Shown in pieces: positions 7,038 to 14,891 of a stretch of DNA of 17,286 nt. The first letter of the stretch is position 1. Every line of letters begins with the position of its first letter. The notes under the pieces were generated by a model. That model made no database searches. It was not told the DNA's origin and saw nothing but the letters and a program-made list of their open reading frames with translations. The DNA comes from Candidatus Blautia equi (GTDB lineage: Bacteria; Bacillota; Clostridia; Lachnospirales; Lachnospiraceae), in the NCBI GenBank assembly GCA_018064695.1, contig JAGHUU010000147.1, positions 1 to 17,286 on the forward strand, written 5' to 3'. Position numbers and translations under genes: made by a program.

Positions 7038-8951
7038 TTAATAAGTAAAGATCGCTACGCCGTATGGAGGGAGTTTGTAGCTGAAGGAATATGGTTTTCC
7101 GTCGCACTCACCCTCTGCGGACTTGTAGGTTACAGGCTTGTCCAGCATGCCGTCCTCTGTCATGATGAGCTTGTATGCTTTCTTCTTCAGGCAGCCTACT
7201 CTGTAGTCGGATCTGTCTACCGGTGTCATGTTTACAACCATGAGGATGTTGTTCTTATCGGTAGGAGATTTTCTTACAAAGCTGAAGATGCTTCTGTCGG
7301 CATCATCGGCATTGATCCACTCGAATCCGTCAGGGGTGTTATCTGTAGCGTAGATAGCAGGATATTTCTTGTACAGGTGAAGCAGATCTTTTACAAAGTT
7401 CTGCAGATCCACATGTCTCTGATCCTGGTCGAGAAGGAACCAGTCGAGGTCTCTTGCCTCGCTCCACTCGCGGAGCTGACCGAATTCCTGTCCCATGAAG
7501 AGGAGTTTCTTTCCAGGGTGGCACATCATAAAGGTGTAGCCGGCTTTCAGGTTTTTGAACTTATCATCCTCAAGGCCAGGCATTTTGCTCAGCATAGAGC
7601 ATTTCAGATGTACGACCTCATCGTGGGAGAGAACCAGAACGTATTTCTCGCTGTAAGCGTATGCCATAGCGAAGGTCATCTTATTGTGGTTGAATTTACG
7701 GAAGTATGGATCCAGCTTCATGTACTCCAGGAAGTCGTTCATCCATCCCATGTTCCATTTCAGGGAGAATCCAAGGCCGTCGTCCTCTGCCTTGCCGGTA
7801 ACTTTTGGCCATGCGGTGGACTCTTCTGCGATCATAACGGTACCGTGATTTCTTCCGGTAACTACGGTATTCAGATGTTTGAAGAACTCAATGGCTTCCA
7901 GGTTCTTGTTGTCGCCGTATTTATTGGCAACCCACTGGCCGTCCTGTTTTCCATAGTTCAGGTACAGCATGGATGCTACTGCGTCTACACGAAGACCGTC
8001 TACGTGGCACTCCTCCACCCAGAAAAGTGCATTGCCAATCAGGTAGTTCTTAACCTCAGGGCGTCCGTAGTTGTAGATCTTGGTGCCCCAGTCAGGATGC
8101 TCGCCCTGTCTTGGGTCCTCATGCTCGTAGAGGCAGGTGCCGTCGAATTTTGCAAGACCATGGGCATCTTTCGGGAAGTGTGCCGGTACCCAGTCAAGAA
8201 TGACACCGATTTTATGTCTGTGAAGGTAATCTACCATGTATTTAAAGTCTTCCGGGGAACCGTGGCGGGAGGTTGGTGCATAATAGCCAAGTACCTGATA
8301 GCCCCAGGATCCGTCAAACGGATGCTCTGCGATTCCAATGAACTCTACATGGGTGTAGCCCATCTCTTTTACATATGCAGCAAGCTCTACAGCCAGCTCA
8401 CGATAGTTGTAGTATCCGTCAGGATCTTCCTCGGTAACCTCATGTTTTCTCCAGGAGCCCGGATGAACCTCGTAGATGGACATGGCATCTGTATTATAGT
8501 CATAGCTCTGGCGATTTCTCATCCAGGTATCGTCTTTCCATTTATAGTTTCCGATATCTGCGATCTTAGATGCGGTTCCCGGTCTCTTTTCAGCGGAGTT
8601 TCCGTATGGGTCAGCCTTTACAAGAGTTTCTCCATAATATCCGATCAGGTTATATTTGTAGAGCTGACCTACCTTTGCGCCCGGGATAAAGGTCTCGTAA
8701 ACGCCGTTTGGACCTGTTTTTACCATAGGATTTGCGTTTACATCCCAGCCGTTGAAGTCACCGATTACGGATGCGGACTGTGCGTTAGGCGCCCATACTG
8801 CAAAATATACACCGGCTTCGCCATCCTGTACGGTAGGATGCGCACCAAGCTTTTTATAAACATCATAATGAACACCCTGACCGAATAAATACTGGTCATA
8901 CTCTGAAAAATGCATCTTTTCAGTCACCGGCTGTGCTTTCTTTCTAGCCAT
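7038..8951 (-). CDS. glgB: 1,4-alpha-glucan branching enzyme GlgB
   Basis: GlgB makes alpha-1,6 branches in glycogen by cleaving and transferring alpha-1,4 chains. The 637-residue protein has a CBM48-type N-terminal domain (about 40-130, FAVWAPNAQSASVIGDFNGW) and a GH13 catalytic barrel. Region I is DWVPAHF (253-259), region II GLRVDAV with nucleophile Asp323, region III MIAEES with acid/base Glu376, and region IV LSHDEV (441-446). A C-terminal beta domain follows. The usual VVHGK after region IV reads VVHLK here. The start has GGAGGA spaced 9 bases before ATG. It has its own promoter and terminator, so it appears monocistronic, with no other glycogen genes nearby. The 623-codon plus-strand frame opposite it is a shadow. 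Confidence 0.97.
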   Translation of the reverse strand: MARKKAQPVTEKMHFSEYDQYLFGQGVHYDVYKKLGAHPTVQDGEAGVYFAVWAPNAQSASVIGDFNGWDVNANPMVKTGPNGVYETFIPGAKVGQLYKYNLIGYYGETLVKADPYGNSAEKRPGTASKIADIGNYKWKDDTWMRNRQSYDYNTDAMSIYEVHPGSWRKHEVTEEDPDGYYNYRELAVELAAYVKEMGYTHVEFIGIAEHPFDGSWGYQVLGYYAPTSRHGSPEDFKYMVDYLHRHKIGVILDWVPAHFPKDAHGLAKFDGTCLYEHEDPRQGEHPDWGTKIYNYGRPEVKNYLIGNALFWVEECHVDGLRVDAVASMLYLNYGKQDGQWVANKYGDNKNLEAIEFFKHLNTVVTGRNHGTVMIAEESTAWPKVTGKAEDDGLGFSLKWNMGWMNDFLEYMKLDPYFRKFNHNKMTFAMAYAYSEKYVLVLSHDEVVHLKCSMLSKMPGLEDDKFKNLKAGYTFMMCHPGKKLLFMGQEFGQLREWSEARDLDWFLLDQDQRHVDLQNFVKDLLHLYKKYPAIYATDNTPDGFEWINADDADRSIFSFVRKSPTDKNNILMVVNMTPVDRSDYRVGCLKKKAYKLIMTEDGMLDKPVTYKSAEGECDGKPYSFSYKLPPYGVAIFTY

Positions 8952-9015
8952 TTCTTTTGTTCCTCCGTATATTTATTGATTTTTTCAACAAATTTCAAAA
9001 TATAATTCAAATTTT

Positions 9016-9044
9016 ATTATAGCAACGGCAGGTGCCATCGTCAA
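9016..9044 (-). promoter_or_regulatory. glgB promoter
   Basis: TTGACG (9039-9044) and TATAAT (9016-9021) lie exactly 17 bases apart on the minus strand, a near-consensus sigma-A promoter. Transcription start is predicted near 9009, leaving a leader of about 58 bases. Confidence 0.85.
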
Positions 9045-9121
9045 TCAATATATTAAATTTCAGGATGGTTTTCTTTGTTTTTTTAGTGCAAAATATACAA
9101 ATATCATTTGGTTTCCAAACG

Positions 9122-9156
9122 AAAAAAACGGGAGAAACAGAAATCTGTTTCTCCCG
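9122..9156 (-). terminator. Strong intrinsic terminator of the envelope operon
   Basis: CGGGAGAAACAG (9129-9140) and CTGTTTCTCCCG (9145-9156) form a perfect 12-bp stem with a 4-base loop, followed on the minus strand by seven T. It lies 28 bp after the stop of the polysaccharide deacetylase gene. Confidence 0.95.
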
Positions 9157-9183
9157 ATCGTTATTTCCTGCTGATATTGGGGA

Positions 9184-10527
9184 TCAATAATCTTCGCTGT
9201 CGTCATAATCGCCGTCCTCGGAGTAGTCCTCTTCTCCTTCAGAGCTGGCGTTCAGGTTCTCGATGAAATCATCCGGCTCTTCTTCCTCGATCTCATCCCA
9301 GCCCTGTCCTCTGTATCCGGGTGCGCCGCCGTTAGCCAGGGTGCTGTCCCAGAAATCGGTGTAGGATGCATATTTCAGATCTACGCCCTTAGCTGCTGCC
9401 AGCTCACTGACAGTAACCAGTCTGTAGCCTCTCTCGATCAGGTCAGGAATGATTCTCTTAGCTGCTCTAACAGATGGCTCGTGGATATCGTGCATCAGAA
9501 TGATACTTCCGTCTGTGAGGTCACCGTTCATAACGGCATTGTAATCCAGCTCATCATCTCTATAGGACCAGTCCAGGGAATCCAGAGACCACATGAAGAA
9601 TGGTTTTCCGACTGCAGCAAAAATCTCACTGTTTCCGCTTCCGTATGGACAGCGGGCTACTGTGGAGATCTGGCCTACCACCTGCTCCAGAAGGGCATCT
9701 GTTCTTGCATACTGATTTGCCGCACCCTCAGCTCCAATGGTCATAAGGTCCGGATGGTCAAAGGAGTGGTTTCCAAGCTCGCAGCCAATGGCAGCCATCT
9801 TTTTGATCTCCTCCGGGTAGAGGCTTACGTGCTCACCCAGCATGAAGAAGGTAGCTTTCGCATGGTTCTCCTCCAGACAGTTGAGAAGATCCATAGTGTA
9901 GTCACCAGGGCCGTCGTCAAAGGTAAGTGCCAGCATAGGGCGGCGTCTGGTGCGGTCATACACACCGTCTTCCTCAAAGAAGTACTCACTTCCGCCGTCA
10001 TCATACCAGCCGGTGCGGACATATCCGTTTTCATCAAAGTTATAGGTTTTGCCGTCGATCTTCTGGAAACCGGATACATAATAGGTTCCGTCGGTATTTC
10101 TGTACCATTTACCGGTGAGGTCCTCATGCCATCCTGCAGACATCTGCAGAACCTTCTGCAGGTCCATAAGACCGTGCAGCGGTTGGCGGGAAGCCATAGG
10201 CAGACCGGATTTGGATTCTGTGGTACCGGTGCTCTCTGAACCTTCGGTCTCTTCCGGTTCTTCCGAGCCTTCCGTACCCTCAGCGCCTTCCTCTCCGCCT
10301 TCTGTATTTCCATCTGCCTGAAGCTGTCCCTCAGACGGTTTTTCCACTGTTTCGGAGGAGCCGCCTCCTACTCTGTGAACGATTGGCATGATCACGCCTC
10401 TGATCACAAACACTACCAGGAGAATTGCGCCAATGATCGTAGCCACTTTTTTCATGGTCCGGCGCCGCTGAAGCTGAAGCTGCTTCTGCCTTTTTCTCTC
10501 CCTTATAATTTTCTCTCTGTCAGTCAT
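9184..10527 (-). CDS. Membrane-anchored CE4 polysaccharide deacetylase with wall-binding-like repeats
   Basis: CE4 enzymes remove N-acetyl groups from peptidoglycan or other glycans. The 447-residue protein has a basic cytoplasmic start, one membrane segment (about 28-51), and a Gly/Glu/Ser/Thr-rich linker (53-108). Aromatic repeats at about 140-190 (GKWYRNTDGTYYVSGF, GYVRTGWYDDGGSEYFF) resemble choline/glucan-binding repeats. The catalytic domain has all five motifs: TFDDGP (202-207), HSFDH (254-258, metal His pair), RCPYG (292-296), DSLDW (316-320) and ILMHDIH (343-349). The tail (410-447) is strongly acidic. The start has GAGGA close to ATG. It is the last gene of a three-gene envelope operon, 66 bp after the trigger-factor-like lipoprotein gene. 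The enzyme class is secure; peptidoglycan as substrate is inferred. Confidence 0.93.
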   Translation of the reverse strand: MTDREKIIRERKRQKQLQLQRRRTMKKVATIIGAILLVVFVIRGVIMPIVHRVGGGSSETVEKPSEGQLQADGNTEGGEEGAEGTEGSEEPEETEGSESTGTTESKSGLPMASRQPLHGLMDLQKVLQMSAGWHEDLTGKWYRNTDGTYYVSGFQKIDGKTYNFDENGYVRTGWYDDGGSEYFFEEDGVYDRTRRRPMLALTFDDGPGDYTMDLLNCLEENHAKATFFMLGEHVSLYPEEIKKMAAIGCELGNHSFDHPDLMTIGAEGAANQYARTDALLEQVVGQISTVARCPYGSGNSEIFAAVGKPFFMWSLDSLDWSYRDDELDYNAVMNGDLTDGSIILMHDIHEPSVRAAKRIIPDLIERGYRLVTVSELAAAKGVDLKYASYTDFWDSTLANGGAPGYRGQGWDEIEEEEPDDFIENLNASSEGEEDYSEDGDYDDSEDY

Positions 10528-10593
10528 ATTTCCTCTGTTCCCCTTCTATCAGACAATATGCTTCTTAATTTTAATTCTTTATTTTATAATTCT

Positions 10594-11856
10594 TTACTCT
10601 TCAGAAGTTTCCTCTTCCGGAATCTCTTCTGTAATTTCTTCTTCGGCTTTTTCTTCCTCTGTCACGGTTTCTGCGGGAGCTTCCTCCGCCTGTTCCGGGG
10701 CGGGCTCTGCAAAAACAGCCTGTTCGATCAGCAGATCTTCAATGCGAAGAAGTGCAATGGACTCGTCGATCATGGCCTGTCCGTAGGTATCCAGAAGCTC
10801 TGCCATGGATGCTGCTTTGAAATCCAGAAGCAGCTGGTCCTGAATGATCAGGCATTCCTGGTCCTCCAGAGTGATTCCCTCTGCATCCATAATGGCCTGC
10901 AGGATCAGGTTCTGTTTTACCTTCTGCTCTGCGTATCTCTCGCATTCCTTCTGAAATTCTTCCGCAGTCATGCCCTGAGATTCCAGGAAGGTATCAAGGT
11001 CCATATCGCTCTCGTTATTATAGAGCATAGCCAGTCGTTTGTACTGATCCATGGCCATGTTCAGGTCAGCCTTTGGGTATTCTCTGACTTCCGAGTTTAC
11101 AAGGACCATATTCCAGGCGGCTGCTTTCAGATCCTCCGCAAGGAGTTCCTCTGCTTCTGCCTCCAGCTCTGCGCGGATCTGTGCTCTGTATCCGGCAAGG
11201 TCTGCTGCGTCTGTGCGATTCTTTGCCAGAGCATCTGTGAGCTCCGATGTACGCTGAAAGCTCTGCAGCATGACTTTATAGGTTACAGGCTTTCCTGCCA
11301 GGTCTTCCCTTTCAAAGTCCTCCGGGTATACGATCTGGAAAATTTTGCTCTCACCTTTTTTCATGCCGGTCAGGGCTTCCTCAAAGGCAGGTGCCATGGC
11401 GCCTTCCCCAACGGTGAAATCAAAATATTTTTCTTCCTCCAGTACTCTGCCTGCCACGGTTCCCACATAGCTTACGGTGACACGGTCGCCGGACTGAACT
11501 GTTGCTCCGGCTGCAGTTACCTCGGTTTTTTCCGCAAGAAGATTTTTTCTTACGATCTCCTCTACCTTTTCATCAGTGATGGCGTACTGGCTCTTGTCCA
11601 GTGACAGCCCCTTGTAATCACCGAGGATCAGATATTTATCCAGGTTATCCACAGATACCAGACGGGCGCCTGTATATTCCAGGGACTTCTCCTCATTGCT
11701 GTTCTCTGTGTTTTTACCGTTTTCTGTATTCTCTGCTTTCTGTCCGCTTCCGGATGTGTTCTCACTGGATGGAGTTCCGCCGGTTCCGTTTTCACAGGCA
11801 GTTCCCATCAGCGCCGCACATAGGATCAGCAGGGCGAGATAAGCTCTTTTTTTCAT
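10594..11856 (-). CDS. Trigger-factor-like lipoprotein with FKBP-type domain
   Basis: The 420-residue product starts at the ATG at 11856, supported by an AAGGGG site; an in-frame ATG at 11877 has no such site. A signal peptide ends at a slightly off-consensus lipobox (GTAC, Cys21), then a Gly/Ser/Asn/Glu linker to about 58. Residues 122-200 form an FKBP-type domain (DRVTVSYVGTVAG, VGEGAMAPAFEEALTGMKKGE, YKVMLQSF). The helical C-terminal region (about 200-385) resembles the chaperone arms of trigger factor, and the tail is very acidic. The ribosome-binding domain of cytoplasmic Tig is not seen. It probably folds exported proteins at the outer membrane face of the cell, like PrsA. It sits between two deacetylase-like genes, 29 bp after the upstream one. 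Catalytic prolyl isomerase activity is not certain. Confidence 0.85.
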   Translation of the reverse strand: MKKRAYLALLILCAALMGTACENGTGGTPSSENTSGSGQKAENTENGKNTENSNEEKSLEYTGARLVSVDNLDKYLILGDYKGLSLDKSQYAITDEKVEEIVRKNLLAEKTEVTAAGATVQSGDRVTVSYVGTVAGRVLEEEKYFDFTVGEGAMAPAFEEALTGMKKGESKIFQIVYPEDFEREDLAGKPVTYKVMLQSFQRTSELTDALAKNRTDAADLAGYRAQIRAELEAEAEELLAEDLKAAAWNMVLVNSEVREYPKADLNMAMDQYKRLAMLYNNESDMDLDTFLESQGMTAEEFQKECERYAEQKVKQNLILQAIMDAEGITLEDQECLIIQDQLLLDFKAASMAELLDTYGQAMIDESIALLRIEDLLIEQAVFAEPAPEQAEEAPAETVTEEEKAEEEITEEIPEEETSEE

Positions 11857-11885
11857 AATATTTTCCCCTTTTTTCATGAACGTGA

Positions 11886-13412
11886 TCAGATTGGCGGTAC
11901 CGGTACGGTTCTGTCGCTGTCCCAGACATCGGCGACATCAAACAGGTCGTCCAGCATTTCCGGATTGTAATACATACGGTATCCATCCAGATTTCTTCTT
12001 CCCTGACGGAAGAAGCGGTCGGTGATCTGTACCCAGACTCTGCTGGAGTCTACGTTCATAAAGTAGTTATAGCCGTTCTTTTTGTAGTACTGGAATTTCG
12101 GGTTGTCCTCCGCGTATGGCTCCCAGTTTCCGATATCCGCACCAAAGGCGAAGATGATCATATCTGTATTGCCCACAACGCTTCGCACAGTGTTTACCCA
12201 CCTTTCGTTATCAGCAATCAGCTCTTCCAGACTGGAGGTGGTAACATTCTTATGTCCCCAGGTATGGCTGGCAAACTCCCAGCCGGTCTGTTTCATATAG
12301 GCAGCCACACGGTGTGCGGCTTTTACTTCTTTGTCATAGTCAAAATCCGGGTGATCTTCCAGGAATTTTCTCTGGTCTTCGTACAGATTTTCTCCTGTTT
12401 TATATGCCACATCGGTTCTGTAGCCCAGAACACCGTTATAGCCGGTCAGTGCGATGATTCCTTTTCTTCCGTGATAGGAAAAATCCGGATGCTCTTTTAC
12501 AAAGGAATCGATAAGCGGTACCATATCGAAATCTCCTACGGTTACCGTGCCGTCGTCATTGATGTATTCGCATTTGACCTCTTTGTCTGCCGTCACTACC
12601 AGGCGGCTGGCAAAGCCATCGTCCTCCATATAGTGATAGTAGCTTACATCATCCTGAGAGAGGACAAACGGGATCTTACCCGGTGGAAGCATGATCTTTT
12701 TCCTGGTCATATTTCCGTTTTTATCTGCTTTTACCATGTCATGCGGGCTTACCATAACGTAGCCTTTGTCATACATGGTCTGAATGATCTTATTAAACTC
12801 GGGGATGGTGGTCATGTACTGGTTGTAACCGGCCTCATCATGATCCCCGTCAAAAACCTTGGAATTATCCACAGTCAGTGTGTGGAAGAAAACATGGGTG
12901 ATCTCTTCCAGCGGATATTCCACACAGGAGGCTTTTTCTTTCTTAAAGTTCTTAACTGCCCGCTTCATGGCACTGCTGTATTCGTATTCCCTCTGGTTTT
13001 CCAGCAGTTTGATGGCTGCATCGTAATTATACTGGGCTGCCAGAATTTTTGCGTCTGCATACACTGCACGGACACTGGTGAGACTCAGCTGAAATTCCGG
13101 TTCCATGTCCGGATTTTCCAGTTCTTTTGGATCGGCAGGCTCGTTATGTGCCAGTACCGGCTCCTCGGCTGCTTCGGACTCTTCCTCCCGCTCCAGCCTT
13201 TCAAGCTCATCCAGTTCATCGATCTCCTCGGAGATCACTACTTCAATCTCTGCTTCTTCCGATTCTTCCTGGGCGGACTCGCCCGGCATGATGTACTCTT
13301 TTTCTTCCTTCGCGGTAAGCGGCACATCCTCCTCAAACGGAAGAAGTGCGCATCCGCTGAACAGCGATACACACAGCAAAACGGATGTCAGCAGCATAGT
13401 TCTTTTTTTCAT
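11886..13412 (-). CDS. Lipoprotein with divergent polysaccharide-deacetylase-like domain
   Basis: The 508-residue protein has a signal peptide with lipobox FSGC (Cys21) and a long Glu-rich linker (about 26-105). The C-terminal half looks like a NodB/CE4-like fold. LSQDDVSY (251-258) stands where TFDDGP is expected and carries two Asp. SHTWGH (382-387) supplies a His-x3-His metal pair. FAFGADIGNW (421-430) replaces the RxPYG motif. Metal binding is plausible, but the altered motifs make the reaction uncertain; it may act on an unusual glycan or be non-catalytic. The ATG at 13412 follows AAAGGGG. It is the first gene of the operon with the trigger-factor-like lipoprotein and the canonical CE4 enzyme. 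Confidence 0.8.
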   Translation of the reverse strand: MKKRTMLLTSVLLCVSLFSGCALLPFEEDVPLTAKEEKEYIMPGESAQEESEEAEIEVVISEEIDELDELERLEREEESEAAEEPVLAHNEPADPKELENPDMEPEFQLSLTSVRAVYADAKILAAQYNYDAAIKLLENQREYEYSSAMKRAVKNFKKEKASCVEYPLEEITHVFFHTLTVDNSKVFDGDHDEAGYNQYMTTIPEFNKIIQTMYDKGYVMVSPHDMVKADKNGNMTRKKIMLPPGKIPFVLSQDDVSYYHYMEDDGFASRLVVTADKEVKCEYINDDGTVTVGDFDMVPLIDSFVKEHPDFSYHGRKGIIALTGYNGVLGYRTDVAYKTGENLYEDQRKFLEDHPDFDYDKEVKAAHRVAAYMKQTGWEFASHTWGHKNVTTSSLEELIADNERWVNTVRSVVGNTDMIIFAFGADIGNWEPYAEDNPKFQYYKKNGYNYFMNVDSSRVWVQITDRFFRQGRRNLDGYRMYYNPEMLDDLFDVADVWDSDRTVPVPPI

Positions 13413-13580
13413 GTACTACCCCTTTCAGGTCAAAGCGCGGCTCCCTTTCCGCATTCCGACCGGATCTGCTTAACATTCTTTTGTCCTTATGTTTAAGGAT
13501 TCCTCTGTCTTTCCCCAAAAACAGAAGCTCCTCTTTCCTTTACCCTTCGTGAAAAAATAATTCTCCACATTACATGAAAC
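13413..13580 (-). other. Long leader of the envelope operon
   Basis: About 168 bases separate the predicted transcript start from the lipoprotein ATG. A small stem TCCTTA/TAAGGA with a 4-base loop (near 13487-13502) is visible, but no strong hairpin or riboswitch pattern. A short TTG-started frame crosses it without convincing coding character. Confidence 0.35.
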
Positions 13581-13586
13581 ATAATC

Positions 13587-13615
13587 ATTATAGCGACTTA
13601 TTTTTGAAATTTCCA
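13587..13615 (-). promoter_or_regulatory. Probable promoter of the three-gene envelope operon
   Basis: On the minus strand TATAAT (13587-13592) is preceded by TGGAAA (13610-13615) at a 17-base spacing. The -10 is perfect and the -35 matches four of six. It lies in the divergent gap shared with the plus-strand gene, whose promoter is about 80 bp away. Confidence 0.6.
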
Positions 13616-13692
13616 CAGTTTTCCTAAAATAACTTTTTAATCTTTCCTAAAACAGGGGGAACACTTTCCGGGGAATACTTTAAACAAAAGAA

Positions 13693-13721
13693 TTGCCTTT
13701 TTCCGGGAATAATGATAAAAT
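13693..13721 (+). promoter_or_regulatory. Promoter of the plus-strand small membrane protein gene
   Basis: TTGCCT (13693-13698) and TAAAAT (13716-13721) lie 17 bases apart on the plus strand. Start is predicted near 13728, giving a leader of about 55 bases. Confidence 0.65.
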
Positions 13722-13782
13722 AACTCGTAATGATGTGCTTTCAGGCAATAGAAAAATAACATAAAGAATCAGGAGGATTTCT

Positions 13783-14292
13783 ATGAAAACATCTACTATC
13801 ATCCTTCTTGTCATTCTCGTCCTTTTGATCGCCGCACTGGTAGCTCTCTACTTCTTCGGAAAAAGAGCACAGAAGAGACAGGAAGAACAGCAGGCACAGA
13901 TCCAGGCTTCCAAACAGACCATCAGCATGCTGGTCATTGATAAAAAACGTATGAAACTGAAAGAATCCGGTCTCCCACAGATGGTTATCGACCAGACTCC
14001 AAAGCTTATGCGCCGCACCAAATTACCGATCGTAAAGGCCAAGGTTGGTCCAAAGATCACCGTTCTTATCGCAGATGAGGCTGTATTCGATCTCATCCCT
14101 GTTAAGAAAGAGATCAAGGCAGAGGTAAGCGGTCTCTATATCGTAGGCGTTCGCGGTATCCGCGGATCTCTTGAGACCCCACAGAAAAAACAGGGCTTCT
14201 GGAAACGTACCATGGCTAAGGCACAGGGTATGGTAAAGAAAAACACCGAGCCTGAGGCACCTGCTAAAAAAGGCAAAAAAGCTTCTAAATAA
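13783..14292 (+). CDS. Small single-pass membrane protein of unknown function
   Basis: The 169-residue protein starts at an ATG 7 bases after a perfect AGGAGG. A membrane segment (about 5-25) is followed by basic and Gln-rich residues (KRAQKRQEEQQAQIQ), so the bulk probably faces the cytoplasm under the positive-inside rule. The middle (about 47-135) looks like a compact beta-rich domain (TISMLVIDKKRMKLKESGLP, VGPKITVLIADEAVFDLIP, VSGLYIVGVRGIRG). The tail is Lys/Ala/Pro-rich and basic. I do not recognise a named family. The strong ribosome site, clear promoter and terminator suggest good expression. It is the only plus-strand gene in the window and is divergent from the envelope operon. Confidence 0.85.
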   Translation: MKTSTIILLVILVLLIAALVALYFFGKRAQKRQEEQQAQIQASKQTISMLVIDKKRMKLKESGLPQMVIDQTPKLMRRTKLPIVKAKVGPKITVLIADEAVFDLIPVKKEIKAEVSGLYIVGVRGIRGSLETPQKKQGFWKRTMAKAQGMVKKNTEPEAPAKKGKKASK

Positions 14293-14308
14293 TGAATATG
14301 AACTGACT

Positions 14309-14339
14309 AAGGGACAGCGCCTGGCGCTGTCCCTTTTTT
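14309..14339 (+). terminator. Intrinsic terminator of the plus-strand gene
   Basis: GGGACAGCGCC (14311-14321) and GGCGCTGTCCC (14323-14333) form perfect 11-bp arms around one base, extended by an AA/TT pair, and are followed by six T. The T-tract overlaps the stop codon of the convergent DUF1934 gene. In the opposite direction no T-tract follows. Confidence 0.92.
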
Positions 14340-14781
14340 ATAATTGAATCACGTGTTTTGCAAATGCTTCCAGAGTCAGGGTGCAGTCCGAAGTGTGCTG
14401 GTCATTCATGTCCATGGCATAGTGGACGGAGACGCACACATGGTTTTCATCCTGATCCCGGATGTCCAGCTTTCTGGTGGTGAGACCCATCTCGATGGTT
14501 CCGTAAGGGGTGGTGTAAAAAGAAACGGTTCTTTTTCCCGGCTCAAACACCATGGTCACATTGATGAGCCCCTGTTTTCGAACCTCCAGTTTATGGTCAT
14601 TGTACTTGATATAATTGAGGGTGGGATCTTTAAAATCCTCCATGTATTCCTCGTAGCGGAAATAGTGGGTGCCGTTTTTCAGGAAATATTGTCCCGGCAC
14701 CAGAATCTCAATTGGTTCCGCTGCCTCTTCCCCTTCCTGCACCTGTGTTCCCACTACCCGGATCAGAACTTCTTTATCCAT
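14338..14781 (-). CDS. DUF1934 (YwiB-like) beta-barrel protein
   Basis: The 147-residue protein matches the DUF1934/YwiB family in length and pattern: an N-terminal strand (EVLIRVVGTQ), YFLKNGTHYFRYEEY, a central LINVTMVFEPGKRTVSFYTTPYG and a YAMDMNDQ segment near the end. The family is thought to have a calycin-like beta-barrel fold; its function is unknown. No signal peptide or membrane segment is seen. The start has AAGGAG 7 bases before ATG. It lies 110 bp downstream of the MutS2-like gene on the same strand and may have its own promoter. Its stop codon lies in the T-tract of the terminator of the convergent gene. Confidence 0.85.
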   Translation of the reverse strand: MDKEVLIRVVGTQVQEGEEAAEPIEILVPGQYFLKNGTHYFRYEEYMEDFKDPTLNYIKYNDHKLEVRKQGLINVTMVFEPGKRTVSFYTTPYGTIEMGLTTRKLDIRDQDENHVCVSVHYAMDMNDQHTSDCTLTLEAFAKHVIQL

Positions 14782-14854
14782 ATATTCTCCTTCAGATCTG
14801 TATACCAGATTTATTTCTGTTTAATGTCTCTCAATGCCTTTCACGCATATGCGA

Positions 14855-14883
14855 ATTGTAACACATTCGGAGGCATTATACAA
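14855..14883 (-). promoter_or_regulatory. Possible promoter of the DUF1934 gene
   Basis: On the minus strand TTGTAT (14878-14883) and TACAAT (14855-14860) are 17 bases apart; a perfect TATAAT (14875-14880) overlaps the -35 and could serve as an alternative -10. A 10-bp palindrome CGCATATGCG lies just downstream, near the predicted start. Confidence 0.4.
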
Positions 14884-14891
14884 AAGAATCC

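Noticed and set aside
7017..8888. 623-codon open frame on the plus strand opposite glgB
   Set aside because: It is the antisense shadow of a gene with clear GH13 motifs; the translation shows no domain and no good ribosome site.
11857..11877. Upstream in-frame ATG for the trigger-factor-like lipoprotein
   Set aside because: No ribosome site precedes it, whereas AAGGGG precedes the ATG at 11856, which gives a standard signal peptide.
13333..13518. TTG-started leader peptide before the deacetylase-like lipoprotein
   Set aside because: Poorly placed ribosome site, a non-ATG start, and it overlaps the signal peptide of the real gene.
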